From: Streptomyces sp. BHT-5-2
Lineage (GTDB): Bacteria; Actinomycetota; Actinomycetes; Streptomycetales; Streptomycetaceae
Length of the DNA stretch: 64,000 nucleotides
Direction of reading: 5' to 3'
NCBI RefSeq assembly: GCF_019774615.1
Contig: NZ_CP081496.1
Coordinates: 3,596,001 to 3,660,000 of the forward strand
Shown here: in pieces, positions 24,074 through 32,663 of the stretch
How positions within the stretch are numbered: position 1 is the stretch's first letter
Layout of the letters: each line of letters begins with the position of its first letter
Program-made: the position numbers and the translations under genes
The notes under the pieces: generated by a model
The model's input: only the letters and a program-made list of their open reading frames with translations
Databases searched by the model: none
What the model was told of the DNA's origin: nothing

Positions 24074-24380
24074 TGAGACGTCTCCGTTGGAGATGGGGAT
24101 AGACCTTGGAGCCCAGGTGCCGGTCGCCTGCCCGGCACCACCGTCGACGGTCAGGACATCGGCACACACCCGCAGGCACAACGAGAGGACGGGGAGCGCT
24201 CGCGCGAGGGGCAGCGCGAGTGCCTGGACGGCCTCGGCGTCACCCCGCCTCTCCCCCACCCCGGAAGCAGAGTCGGAGCCGGCGGCTACGGAGCAGCCAG
24301 CAGCCGTCCTCACAGGTCGGAGCCACGCTGCTGCACGCGGAGGACGCGAGGGACCGGTACAGCAGCCCCCAGAGGGGTGG
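24074..24380. other. Intergenic, about 300 bp, nothing recognised
   Basis: Lies between the convergent GntR and FolC-like genes. No hairpin of note, no motif and no credible ORF. Confidence 0.5.
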
Positions 24381-25694
24381 TCAGCCGGGCGGGAGCTGGA
24401 ATAGTTCACGGACACGTCCGATCAGGAAGGGGGCTCCCAGAACGGTGACGAGGCCGCCGGCCCCGACAAGTTCGGTGGCGTGGCGAACGGCGTCAGCAGT
24501 CTCCTGCCGGACGTGCAGCTCTCGGCGTGACGCCAGGGCGGTGCGCATCTTGGCCGGGGCCGCTTCGTTGGGATGTCCGACCCGGGTCAGTACCACCGGC
24601 CAGTCCGCCGGCAGTGGCTCAAGCATGGTTGCCACGTTCTTGTACTGGAGGGTGCCGAAGACGAGAGCGGTGCGCTCAGCGGCGCGGGATTGCCGCAGGA
24701 TTTCCGGGGCCACGGTGGCTGCGCCCTGGTGGTTGTCTGCGATATCGAGCAGCAGGCGGCCGGTCCAGGAATCGAGATGGGCCGGTGCCAGAAGTTCGAG
24801 GCGGCCGGGCCAGCGGGTCGCGGCAAGTCCGCTGCGCAACGCCTCCTCCGGGACAGCGCGGATCGATCCTCGTTCGGTCAGTGCATCGATGCCGGCCACC
24901 GCAAGAGCCAGGTTGCGATGCTGGTGTTCTCCGCGGAGCGGACAGGTCAAGCCCCGGTGGACGGCATGTGGGGTGGTTACTTCCAGGACGGTACGCCCGT
25001 CGCCGGCTGTGCGTGGCTGGCAGTGAACTTCCTGGTGGAGGCGCCAGACGGTCACTCCCGTGTGGTGGCTGAGGACGTCTTCCACTGCCTGTGCCGCCTC
25101 CTGGGGCATCTCGCCGAGTACGACATGGTCGCCGTTCCGAACGATGCCTGCCTTGTTGCGTGCGATCTCGTCCAGGGTGTTTCCCAGTAGATGCTGGTGG
25201 TCCAGTCCCACTCCGGTGATGATCTTTACTCCGGTGTCGAAGCAGTTGACCGCGGTGCGTCGGCCGCCGATGTTCGCCTCCAGGACGGCCACGTCCACTC
25301 CTGCGAGGGTGAAATGAACTGCGGCTGCGGCGGCATGCACCGCTCCCGCATTGACCACAAGTCCCGTACTGCCGAGGACCTCGTCGACCTTTTGGAAGGC
25401 ACGGTGACATGCGGTTGGAGAGACGGGCGCCCCGTTGATGCGGATGCGTTCGGTGACACGTTGGAGGTGCGGGCTGGGCATGCTTCCGGTCCGCAGTCCG
25501 GCCGCAGTCAACGCCGAGACGGCGAACGCGCAGGTCGATCCCTTCCCGTTCGTGCCGGTGACAGTCATGCCCCGCAGGTTGCGTCCCGGGGCACCGAGTG
25601 CTTGGAGAAGCCGGGACATCCCACCGGCGCCTGCCCCGTTGAACTGGTACCGACCGATGATCTCTTGACAAGCCAGTTCTTCCTCAGTCGCCAA
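24381..25694 (-). CDS. Mur-ligase family protein, FolC-like
   Basis: A 437-residue ATP-dependent amide ligase resembling dihydrofolate/folylpolyglutamate synthase: P-loop TVTGTNGKGSTCAFAVSALT, PHLQRVTERIRINGAPVS, EANIGGRRTAVNCFDTGVKI, LDHQHLLGNTLDEIARNKAG (carbamylated-Lys region), WPGRLELL and a C-terminal LLLDIADNHQGA domain. Start TTG 25694 is inferred from GAGG eight bases upstream and from the family's N-terminus; GTG 25703 is an alternative. It is co-directional and apparently operonic with an F420-type LLM oxidoreductase and a nucleotidyltransferase, so it may glutamylate or ligate a specialised cofactor or metabolite rather than be the housekeeping folC. Confidence 0.85.
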   Translation of the reverse strand: MATEEELACQEIIGRYQFNGAGAGGMSRLLQALGAPGRNLRGMTVTGTNGKGSTCAFAVSALTAAGLRTGSMPSPHLQRVTERIRINGAPVSPTACHRAFQKVDEVLGSTGLVVNAGAVHAAAAAVHFTLAGVDVAVLEANIGGRRTAVNCFDTGVKIITGVGLDHQHLLGNTLDEIARNKAGIVRNGDHVVLGEMPQEAAQAVEDVLSHHTGVTVWRLHQEVHCQPRTAGDGRTVLEVTTPHAVHRGLTCPLRGEHQHRNLALAVAGIDALTERGSIRAVPEEALRSGLAATRWPGRLELLAPAHLDSWTGRLLLDIADNHQGAATVAPEILRQSRAAERTALVFGTLQYKNVATMLEPLPADWPVVLTRVGHPNEAAPAKMRTALASRRELHVRQETADAVRHATELVGAGGLVTVLGAPFLIGRVRELFQLPPG

Positions 25695-25832
25695 CTGTGC
25701 CACCTCGCCACAAGATTGATGTGTAGGAGAAATGCGCGGAGACCGTCTCCTGCCGCATGCAGGGACGACCCACCGCAAGGTCCACCAGGAACGATGTCCC
25801 TACCCACCGCACTCCCGCAGTCAGCAACATCG

Positions 25833-26699
25833 TCAGGTGGTCGGAAGCAGTGCGGCCAGGGCGCGCCAGGCGGCGCGTGGGAAGGCTCGGGGGTGCTCGG
25901 TGACGACATGGATGGCGACGTGGTCGGCACCGGCCCGCAGATGGTTGGTGACGTGGGCGGTGATCCGCTCGGTGTCGCCCCAGGCAACGAGCCTGTCGAC
26001 GAGGCGGTCGCTGCCGCCGTGCTGGAGATCGGCCTCGGTGAAGCCTGAGTCGAGCCAGGTTCGGGTGAGGTTGGGCAGTGCCAGATAGGGCGCGAGCACG
26101 GTGCGGGCCGCCGCCCGGGCCACTGTGGCGTCGGTGAGCGGGACCACGGTTTGCACCGGGGCCAGCAGCGGGCCCGGGCCCAGCAGGGCGCGGGCCCGCG
26201 CGGTGTAGCGGGTGTCGACGAGGTAGGGCTGGGTGCCGGCGGTCCGGGCGGCGGCCAGCCGTGTCATCCGCGGGCGGTGTGCGCCGATGAGCCGTGCGGA
26301 GGGCGGCGGTCCGGTACCGATGGCGTCCAGAGCGTCGAGGTAGCGGCGCATGGCGGTCAGCGGATGCCGGTAGTGTGCGGCGAACGGGGCGTGGCTCACC
26401 GCCAGGCCCGTGACCAGTCGGGCGCGGTCGGCGGCGGGCAGTGCCCCGTAGGCTGCGGCGAGTTGGTCCGGGGTGTGTGTCCAGATGGAGAGGCAGGCGA
26501 TCGCTACCACCGCCCGTCTGGTCGCCGCCAGTACTTCGGCTGCCGCAGCGAGATCCGCCTGCGGGTTGTCGCCGGGGACGCCGCCCAACCACAGCGTGCC
26601 GTAGCCGAGTTCCTCCAGCTCCGCCGCGGCCTCCCTCGCCTCGGCGCGGTCCCCGTGGGTGAGTCCCACACTCCATACGCCAATCCGTCCGAGCAGCAT
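25833..26699 (-). CDS. LLM-class oxidoreductase, probably F420-dependent
   Basis: A 288-residue TIM-barrel protein of the bacterial luciferase-like family: IGVWSVGL start, ELEELGYGTLWLGGVPGDNP, AIACLSIWTHTPDQLAAAY, LVTGLAVSHAPF, GAHRPRMTRLAAARTAGTQP, AGADHVAIHVVTE. The pattern fits the short F420-dependent group common in actinobacteria. ATG 26699 lies 12 bp after the stop of the nucleotidyltransferase, so they share an operon. F420 use is inferred from family membership; the substrate is unknown. Confidence 0.88.
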   Translation of the reverse strand: MLLGRIGVWSVGLTHGDRAEAREAAAELEELGYGTLWLGGVPGDNPQADLAAAAEVLAATRRAVVAIACLSIWTHTPDQLAAAYGALPAADRARLVTGLAVSHAPFAAHYRHPLTAMRRYLDALDAIGTGPPPSARLIGAHRPRMTRLAAARTAGTQPYLVDTRYTARARALLGPGPLLAPVQTVVPLTDATVARAAARTVLAPYLALPNLTRTWLDSGFTEADLQHGGSDRLVDRLVAWGDTERITAHVTNHLRAGADHVAIHVVTEHPRAFPRAAWRALAALLPTT

Positions 26700-26711
26700 G
26701 GCGATCCTCGT

Positions 26712-27410
26712 CTACGCGTCACCGGTAACCGCCGAGAGTTCGCGTTCGATGTCGTCCAGATCATTTGGGGTGTTGATGGCCCGCCACGGGCCGTCCACCA
26801 GATAGCCGGTCAGCTGCCGTGCTCGTATCAGACGAGGGAGGGAGACCTCCTCGTGGTCGCCCTCGTCGGGCAGCAGTTCCACAACGGACGGTTCGAAGAT
26901 ATAGACGCCGCCGTTGACCCGTAGGGGCGGTGGGACAGGCGAGACGAGCGTGGTCACTCGGCCCTGTTCGTCGCATTCGACGCTGCCCCTGGGCAGCCAA
27001 GGACGAGGCAGGGCAACCGTGGCCAGCGCGGCGTGACGCCGGTGGTGAGCAAACATCCCGGCGAGCGAAAACCGGGTCCAGATGTCCCCGTACACCGCCA
27101 GCCACGGCTCGTCGGGTCGGTTCAAGGCGGCGGCCGCAAGCTTGAGGCCGCCACCCCGGCCCAGGGGCCGTTCCTCGACCACCACATCCGTCCGCAACGG
27201 CAGCCGGTGGGAGGCAAGGTAGTCGCCGATCACCGGCGCCAGGTGCCCCGCGGAGACGACGACCTGATCCACGCCCGACTCGGCGAACCAGTCGAGTTGA
27301 TGGCGCAGTATCGGTGTGCCGTGCACTTCGACCATCGTTTTCGGCCGGGTCCGCGTCAACGGCCGCAACCGACTGCCGAAGCCGCCGGCCAGGATGACCG
27401 CCTGACGCAC
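26712..27410 (-). CDS. NDP-sugar pyrophosphorylase-like nucleotidyltransferase
   Basis: 232 residues: AVILAGGFGSRLRPLTRTRP followed by KTMVEVHGTPIL is the signature of sugar-1-phosphate nucleotidyltransferases (GGxGxRLxPLT and the PK lysine). Later segments EERPLGRGGGLKLAAAAL, VYGDIWTRF (metal-binding Asp) and NGGVYIFEPSVVELLP agree. It lacks the C-terminal left-handed beta-helix of longer enzymes. GTG 27410 is chosen just before the beta strand; no good ribosome-binding site is visible and an upstream GTG is possible. First gene of the three-gene operon; it may activate a sugar or cyclitol phosphate. Confidence 0.88.
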   Translation of the reverse strand: MRQAVILAGGFGSRLRPLTRTRPKTMVEVHGTPILRHQLDWFAESGVDQVVVSAGHLAPVIGDYLASHRLPLRTDVVVEERPLGRGGGLKLAAAALNRPDEPWLAVYGDIWTRFSLAGMFAHHRRHAALATVALPRPWLPRGSVECDEQGRVTTLVSPVPPPLRVNGGVYIFEPSVVELLPDEGDHEEVSLPRLIRARQLTGYLVDGPWRAINTPNDLDDIERELSAVTGDA

Positions 27411-27957
27411 TGTCCCAAGGCCGGTATCCCCGCCGCCCGCACCATCTGAGAGTCGCGACACAAACACGTAGCGTACGCCAGAGCTGTTCGCCCCGGAACA
27501 CCCACAAGTCCCCGTGTCCCGACCTGGTCTTGCCCACAACGATCTGAACCACGGAACGACGAAAACCGACCTGGCGTGCCTCATCAACGGCAGTCTGATG
27601 ATCAAGGAGCTCGTTCCGCTGCGCGCCGCCCAGCGGCCCGCGAGGTGTACCTCACCAGCGACGGCAGCGGCCGTCTGTCGGCATCCGGTCCGCAGCGTCT
27701 GGGTACGCGGGGTGACTGTAGTGGGCAGGGCGTCGGGACGTCGGATTCAGAGGGCAGGGCGCCGCAAGCGCCCCCACAGTCTGAGAGCGCAGGGTTCCGC
27801 ACCTGCGGCTACGCGCTCCGGTCCGCCTCGCCGCCACAGGCGCCATGGCGTGGCGGCATCTCGCGAAAGCCACAGCGGCGAACCGCCGCAGCACCCGGTC
27901 CGGCCCACACGCCCCACCTGACCACTCCCGCCAACCCCGATCGGAGGGAAGCCCGCC
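27411..27957. other. Intergenic, about 550 bp; promoters of divergent units
   Basis: Separates the leftward nucleotidyltransferase operon from the rightward VOC remnant. No credible ORF or hairpin recognised; short open frames have unlikely composition. Confidence 0.5.
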
Positions 27958-28276
27958 ATGATGAACATCGCCCCCTGCCTGGCCGTGCAGGACCCCCTTG
28001 CCACCGCCGCTTTCTATCGGAAGCTCGGTTTCGGCGTCCTCGACACCGGCCCCCTCAACCCCGAACACCCACTGCTGATCATCACCCACGGCGGCAAACC
28101 CGCCCTGATGATCCAGACCGACACCAGCCTGCGCGAACTGCTGCCCACCATGCAGCCCGCCAACGGCTGCTCAGGCATCCACTACTTCACCGTCGCCGAC
28201 TTCGACACCACCGTCGAACGCATCCGCCCCCACGTCGAGGTCGTCAAGGACACCGTCACCAACTACGACCGCACCG
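27958..28276 (+). pseudogene. VOC/glyoxalase-family protein, 3'-truncated
   Basis: ATG 27958 after CGGAGGGAAG. The sequence NIAPCLAVQDPLATAAFYRK, LGFGVLDTG, NGCSGIHYFTVADFDTTVER and VKDTVTN is a vicinal-oxygen-chelate half, but the final strands that complete the metal site are missing. The frame continues as Arg-rich nonsense because the DNA switches, out of frame, to an F420-reductase gene at about 28276. Translation would yield a 267-aa hybrid. Confidence 0.8.
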
Positions 28277-28279
28277 GCC

Positions 28280-28678
28280 GCAGTTCTCGGCACCGGCGGC
28301 GGAGGCCGCGGGCACGCCGCCAAGCTCGCCTCGCTCGGCCACGAGGTCCACGTCGGCACCCGCGACCCCGGGGCCACCCTCGCCCGCACCGAGCCCGACA
28401 TGATGGGCAACCCGCCCTACAAACAGTGGCTCGCCGACCACCCGGGCATCCAACTGCACGCCTTCGCCGATGCCGCGGCCGCCGCCGACGACATCGTCAT
28501 CAACGGCATCGACGGCCACAACGCCGTCACCGCCCTCACCACCATCGCCGACCAACTGGCCGGCAAAACCCTCATCGACTACGCCGTCCCCTACCTCTAC
28601 GGCGCCGAGATGGAGCGCCCCTGGCCCACCCCCTGGGGCAGCATGCCGAAGCTCGACCCCTGCGACACCGACAGCCTC
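28280..28678 (+). pseudogene. NADPH-dependent F420 reductase-like fragment
   Basis: In a different frame from the VOC piece: AVLGTGGGGRGHAAKLASLG, HEVHVGTRDPGATLARTEPD, then ADDIVINGIDGHNAVTALTT and WPTPWGSMPKLDPCDTDSL. This matches Rossmann-fold NADP/F420 oxidoreductases (about 210 aa) from the second residue up to about residue 133, then stops matching. Both the start codon and the 3' third are missing. Confidence 0.82.
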
Positions 28679-29220
28679 CGCTGCCGAGGGTCCTTCCGGT
28701 GCCGTCTACCCGTGCCGCCTGCCGCTGGCGAGCGCAACGCCCACGTAGGTCTCCGGCCTGATCCGCGGTCACCTGACGAAGGTGAACTCCCGCTGGCACA
28801 TGCTGGATGCGGGGCAAATCGCCGTGGTCGCCCTCGTTCACCCGCACTGCGACGCGGCAAGTCCCGGCCGACCGAGCCAGCCGGTGCCGACGGTCAGGAC
28901 GAGGACGGCCAGCAGTCCGAGCGCGGCATTCGTCGAACACCACCCCGTCGGGTGCCGCGATCAGCGGTGAAGAGGCGGGATGGTCGGGGACTGTGCCCCG
29001 ACGGGTCCGTCGAACTGACGGGCAAGGACAGCTCCTATCAAGTCAAGGTCGTGGATCCCGCCAACGGGTTCGTGGAGAGTGAGGTTTCCGAGGCCGGGCA
29101 TGGCGAGGGCAACGAGACGGCCTCGCATCCGTAAACGCGCGATGAGTGCGCGACCCGACACCTAGACTGAGCGGTCGGGACCAGGACGATGTCCCGCGGG
29201 GACGGAGAGCGGCGGTGGTG
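28679..29220. other. About 540 bp of debris
   Basis: Open rightward frame to 29134 is Arg/Asp-rich and unlike a protein. Leftward near 28850-28930 a hydrophobic stretch (NAALGLLAVLVLTVGTGW) resembles the first helix of a hemolysin-family membrane protein, but it is followed at once by a stop. No intact gene. Confidence 0.5.
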
Positions 29221-29607
29221 ATGGGCAGCGCAGGCGAGGGCGGCATCACGGACCCGTCCGCCGAGGTACTGACCGAAGCCGCCGCCACGTTCGGATTGCT
29301 CGCCTGCCCGCCACGGCTGCACATCGTATGGGCGCTGGCGCAGGGCGAGAGCGATGTGAGCGGCCTCGCCGAACGCGTGGGCGTGGCACTGCCGGTGGTG
29401 AGCCAGCACCTGTCGAAGCTGAAGCTCGCCGGCCTGGTGCGCTCGCGGCGTGAGGGCCGCCGGATCGTGTACCTCGTCGACGCCCCCGATGTGGTGGCCG
29501 TGGTACGGCTGCTGGTCGTCCAGCGGGCCGCCCGCTCCGGGCACGCACCGCCATCGCCAGGAGACACCGCCGGGCCGGGCAGCAGCCGGCATTCGCCCGC
29601 GGCATGA
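29221..29607 (+). CDS. ArsR-family regulator, 128 aa
   Basis: Winged-helix protein: AAATFGLLACPPRLHIVWAL, VSGLAERVGVALPVVSQHLS, KLKLAGLVRSRREGRRIVYL. This is the ArsR/SmtB fold, but no CxC metal motif is seen in the recognition helix, so it may sense something other than metal or use C-terminal ligands. ATG 29221 is taken; GTG 29218 and 29215 are in frame, with GGAGAG at 29204-29209. No transporter is adjacent on either side, the left flank being debris. Confidence 0.88.
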   Translation: MGSAGEGGITDPSAEVLTEAAATFGLLACPPRLHIVWALAQGESDVSGLAERVGVALPVVSQHLSKLKLAGLVRSRREGRRIVYLVDAPDVVAVVRLLVVQRAARSGHAPPSPGDTAGPGSSRHSPAA

Positions 29608-29947
29608 GACCCGGCAGCCGGGACCGGTCGTGTCCGGACCGTCGGGCCGCTGGCCGGCACGGCACCGGAATAGCTGTCGCCTTGTGACCCGCGGCACGAC
29701 AGCCCCGCGCTCGGCCTCCGTGGTGGCCGTCCCCCCACAGAACAAGTACCGGCTCGGGCAGGCGAGATGAGCGGTGAGTCCCGAGGTTTCACCCGCACCT
29801 GCCAGGTCTCGGTCACCGCGGCCACCCCGGCCACCCCGGCCACCCGCGACTACATGGCCCAGACGTCGAAACGCCTGAACACCGAGGTGCCTGGCTCGGC
29901 TGGGGAATATGTGCGGTGGAAGCAGACACGGCGGGCTGGTTTCACAG
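29608..29947. other. Intergenic, about 340 bp
   Basis: Between convergent ArsR and LCP genes. Contains a short GGCCACCCC triplicate near 29820-29850. Nothing else recognised. Confidence 0.5.
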
Positions 29948-31174
29948 TCACCCGTACGAAAGGTCGGAGCAGGGGTCGTCGGCGGCGGAGCGGGCGCCGG
30001 AGACCGCGTCCCCGTCACCCGGCGACGATGAGGCCGTGACCGGCTCCTTGCCCGCACTGCCGCCGGTGTCCTCGCCGCCCGCCGTGCGGTCGGCCTTCAG
30101 GGCGGAGAACAGAGCCTGGGCGTCGGACTCGACCACCGCAACACGGTTGCCGGCGTAGCGCCAGGGAAGGGTGACGAACTTGGTGTCGTGCAGGTCGATG
30201 TCCTTCATCGACATCGCGAACGTCAGGAGCTTGTCGGCCGACCCGAGGCCCGGGTCGACGGTCATGGAGTTCGTCACGGCTTCGGCGAGCGGCAGCAGGT
30301 TGGTGGGGGTGACCCCCTGGCTCTTCACCTTCTTGATCAGGCCGGCGACGAATGCCTGCTGCCGTTTGATCCGGCCCAGGTCGGAGCCGTCGCCGACGCC
30401 GTGCCGGATGCGTACGTAGTCCAATGCCCGCTGGCCGGATACGGTCTGCTCCCCCTTGGCGAACAGGAGGCTGCCACGGGTGGGCCGATGGGGGTCGAGG
30501 TCCCGTTGGTAGACGTCCTTGGGAAGGCACACCGGCACGCCGCCGATGGTCTCGGTCAGGCGGGCGAAGCCCTTGAAGTCGGCGACGATGGTGTGGTCGA
30601 CGCGCAGGCCGGTGAGCTTCTCGACGGTGTTCTGGGTGCAGGCCGGGTTGCCCTTGGCGCTCTGCCCCACGGAGAACGCCGCGTTGAACATCGCGTCGGT
30701 CCGCGGTGTGGTCCACGAGCCGTCGGGCAGCTTGCAGGGCGGGATCTCGACGAGTGTGTCACGGGGGATGGACACCGCGAGGGCGTGTCTGTGGTCCGCG
30801 TAGACATGCAGCAGGAACGCGGTGTCGGAACGACCGATGTCGTTCCGGTCGCCGCCGCCGAGCTCGCGGTTGCCGCCGGTCCGCCCGTCCGAACCGATGA
30901 CCAGGACGTTCTGCCCCCTCGACGCAGCCGCGGGCCGGCTGCGGGAGATCCCGTCCGCGCTGAAGGCCGGGATGTCGCCGGCGGTCTTCAGGAAGATCCA
31001 GCCGATTCCTGACGTGGCGAGAACCAGCATGGACACCGCGGTAACCATGGCGGACCGGATCCGGCTCCGTTGAGGGCGCCTCCGCGCCCTCGCGCCATGG
31101 GCTCCACCGGCCCGTGGGGAGGGAACCGCGGTGTCCACGTGGCGCGCGGGCGTCGTCTTGCGGTCGGCTGTCAT
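29948..31174 (-). CDS. LCP (LytR-CpsA-Psr) family cell-wall ligase
   Basis: 408 residues: cytoplasmic basic N-terminus, one transmembrane helix (SAMVTAVSMLVLATSGIGWI), then the extracellular LCP domain with VLVIGSDGRTGGNRELGG, RSDTAFLLHVYADHRHALAV, SIPRDTLVEIP, VDHTIVADFKGFARLTETIG and YVRIRHGVGDGSDLGRIKRQ (conserved Arg/Asp residues that bind the polyprenyl pyrophosphate). LCP enzymes transfer teichoic acid, capsule or arabinogalactan-like glycopolymers to peptidoglycan. ATG 31174 follows GAGGG. The 60-residue C-terminal tail is polar and Gly/Asp-rich. It could attach the ulosonic-acid polymer suggested by the kds genes, but that link is speculative. Confidence 0.93.
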   Translation of the reverse strand: MTADRKTTPARHVDTAVPSPRAGGAHGARARRRPQRSRIRSAMVTAVSMLVLATSGIGWIFLKTAGDIPAFSADGISRSRPAAASRGQNVLVIGSDGRTGGNRELGGGDRNDIGRSDTAFLLHVYADHRHALAVSIPRDTLVEIPPCKLPDGSWTTPRTDAMFNAAFSVGQSAKGNPACTQNTVEKLTGLRVDHTIVADFKGFARLTETIGGVPVCLPKDVYQRDLDPHRPTRGSLLFAKGEQTVSGQRALDYVRIRHGVGDGSDLGRIKRQQAFVAGLIKKVKSQGVTPTNLLPLAEAVTNSMTVDPGLGSADKLLTFAMSMKDIDLHDTKFVTLPWRYAGNRVAVVESDAQALFSALKADRTAGGEDTGGSAGKEPVTASSSPGDGDAVSGARSAADDPCSDLSYG

Positions 31175-31330
31175 CTGTGCGCCCTCAACAGCCCGTTCCC
31201 CACAGTTCTGCGGGCAGAGGTCGGACGGCAGCGTGGACGATGCGTCTCACCGAGTCCGCTTCAACGGTCATGGGCCGGCTCCGTCGAGTACCGCGGCCTC
31301 CCGCTCCGTCACCCCATCGGAATTCATGAG

Positions 31331-31368
31331 AACAGTTTAGAGCTTGCGCAACTCTGGAACTGTTGCGC
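31331..31368. promoter_or_regulatory. Inverted repeat upstream of the LCP gene
   Basis: GCGCAAC (31346-31352) and GTTGCGC (31362-31368) flank nine bases; overlapping AACAGTT/AACTGTT arms lie at 31331 and 31358. It could be an operator; no regulator can be assigned. Confidence 0.45.
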
Positions 31369-31408
31369 CGCGCCCGCTTCCCGGCCGTAGGACAGGTTTC
31401 GGCTACGC

Positions 31409-31836
31409 CTATGTCGCATCCGAGTCGAACGGCACACGTACGGGCGATCCACCCCTGGCCGGCTTCGTCAGGTCCACGCAAGGCGCCGACCTTTCACGCG
31501 CCACGGCATCATCCGCCGGATGGTGCAGCGCTTCCGCGGCCTCCATCAGCTCCGGCCTCAGATCAAGGGCGCTGCGAATCTCATCGAGTCCCAGGCCGTC
31601 GCCCTCCAGGAGGTGTTTGCGCACGAACGCCTTCGGATGAGGTCCTCGAACTCGAAGACCTTGAACTGCGGGCCCAGTTCGGAGCGGATCTCCCCCTTGG
31701 CACTGTCGGAGTACTCCCGCACCTGGCGCAGGCAACCTGTCACGTTCTGGGTGAATTCCGGCAGTTTGTCCGGACCGAAGAGAAGCACGGCAAGGAGCGC
31801 GGTGCAGAGCAGTTTCACGAGGCTCAGGTCGAACAT
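31409..31836 (-). pseudogene. tatB: TatB-like translocase subunit with frameshift
   Basis: From ATG 31836 the frame gives FDLSLVKLLCTALLAVLLFG, PDKLPEF and SDSAKGEIRSELGPQFKVFE, the membrane helix and amphipathic region of TatB. After FEFEDL it shifts: the homologous continuation HPKAFVRKHLLEGDGLGLDE is in the next frame, consistent with one lost base near 31640. The shifted frame ends at 31409. TatB works with TatA and TatC in twin-arginine export, and an intact copy elsewhere is assumed. Confidence 0.8.
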
Positions 31837-31929
31837 CCGGCACTCCCAGCGATCATCACCGCTGACCCACACATGCGGCTGCGGCCCGCGAGCACATCAG
31901 ATGCGGGCCGCAGCTGTTCTCGGGCGGGC

Positions 31930-32185
31930 TCAACGCCTGCCGGGGCAGAGGGTCAAGGCGGTACGGCGGCAGGCCCTGGGGCAAGGCGTGCGGGTGGGGC
32001 AGGTCGGCACCTGGGTGGCCCAGCGCATGAGCGCGTCGGCGTTGTCGACCTGAAGTGCAAGGAGCGGGGCGAAGACTTTGGCACCTGCAGCCAGTTGGAT
32101 CATTTCCGGGCAGGCGGCGGTGAGCTTGGACGGGAGCTTGTGTTGCTCGGCCTTGAGGTTGTCGGGTCTGGTGAGCAGCATCCGG
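31930..32185 (-). pseudogene. ISL3-family transposase scrap
   Basis: Leftward frame with LLTRPDNLKAEQHKLPSKLT, AACPEMIQLA and DADALMRWATQVP, matching the late region of ISL3-type transposases (the LLTRP and ACPE motifs). The catalytic DDE residues and the rest of the protein are absent. No terminal repeats seen. Confidence 0.7.
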
Positions 32186-32237
32186 GCGAGCCGGCGCGGG
32201 GAGATGGGGCGATGGCGCTCGTGTACGTGTTGCGGGC

Positions 32238-32459
32238 CTACAGCTTGGTCATCTTGTCGTATGGGCTCGAGATCCGCAGTTGCGCCGAGCCGAAATCCAC
32301 GAGCGCCGCGATTCCCTCCTCGATGCCGGTTACCCGGCCGAGGCCGTACATGTCGTGTGTGACCTGGTCGCCCACGGCGAAGTGCTTGGGAACCGGGGCG
32401 ATTGGTGCCTTGAAGGGGCTGGTGAGCAAATGACGCTTCGGTGCAGCTGGCTTTGTCAT
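32238..32459 (-). CDS. Small Tudor/SH3-like protein, 73 aa
   Basis: ATG 32459 to TAG at 32238. A basic N-terminal tail is followed by FAVGDQVTHDMYGLGRVTGI and AALVDFGSAQLRI, a beta-rich motif like the Tudor-type C-terminal domain of PcrA/UvrD helicases and stand-alone actinobacterial proteins. It may contact RNA polymerase or nucleic acid; the function is not known. The gene is oriented away from the rpoA copy 200 bp to the right. Confidence 0.7.
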   Translation of the reverse strand: MTKPAAPKRHLLTSPFKAPIAPVPKHFAVGDQVTHDMYGLGRVTGIEEGIAALVDFGSAQLRISSPYDKMTKL

Positions 32460-32564
32460 TGCCCCCAGTATGCACCTGCGAACTGCGCTGGTTGACCCTA
32501 AAGGCCAGAAGTGGCTGACGTCGGACCAGCAAGAACCGAGCCTGCCGAACGGCCAGCCGGCGGC

Positions 32565-32606
32565 GTACGGGCGGTTCGGCCTCCCATGAGGCCGAACCGC
32601 CCGTAC
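32565..32606. terminator. 19-bp perfect hairpin upstream of rpoA
   Basis: GTACGGGCGGTTCGGCCTC (32565-32583) pairs perfectly with GAGGCCGAACCGCCCGTAC (32588-32606) around CCAT. It stands 57 bp before the rpoA start. It could insulate rpoA from upstream transcription, or form an attenuator in its leader. Confidence 0.85.
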
Positions 32607-32663
32607 CCTTCGTGGTGTCTACGGCGTCACACAGCGGGCGCCAAACACTGGAGGCAATACCTC

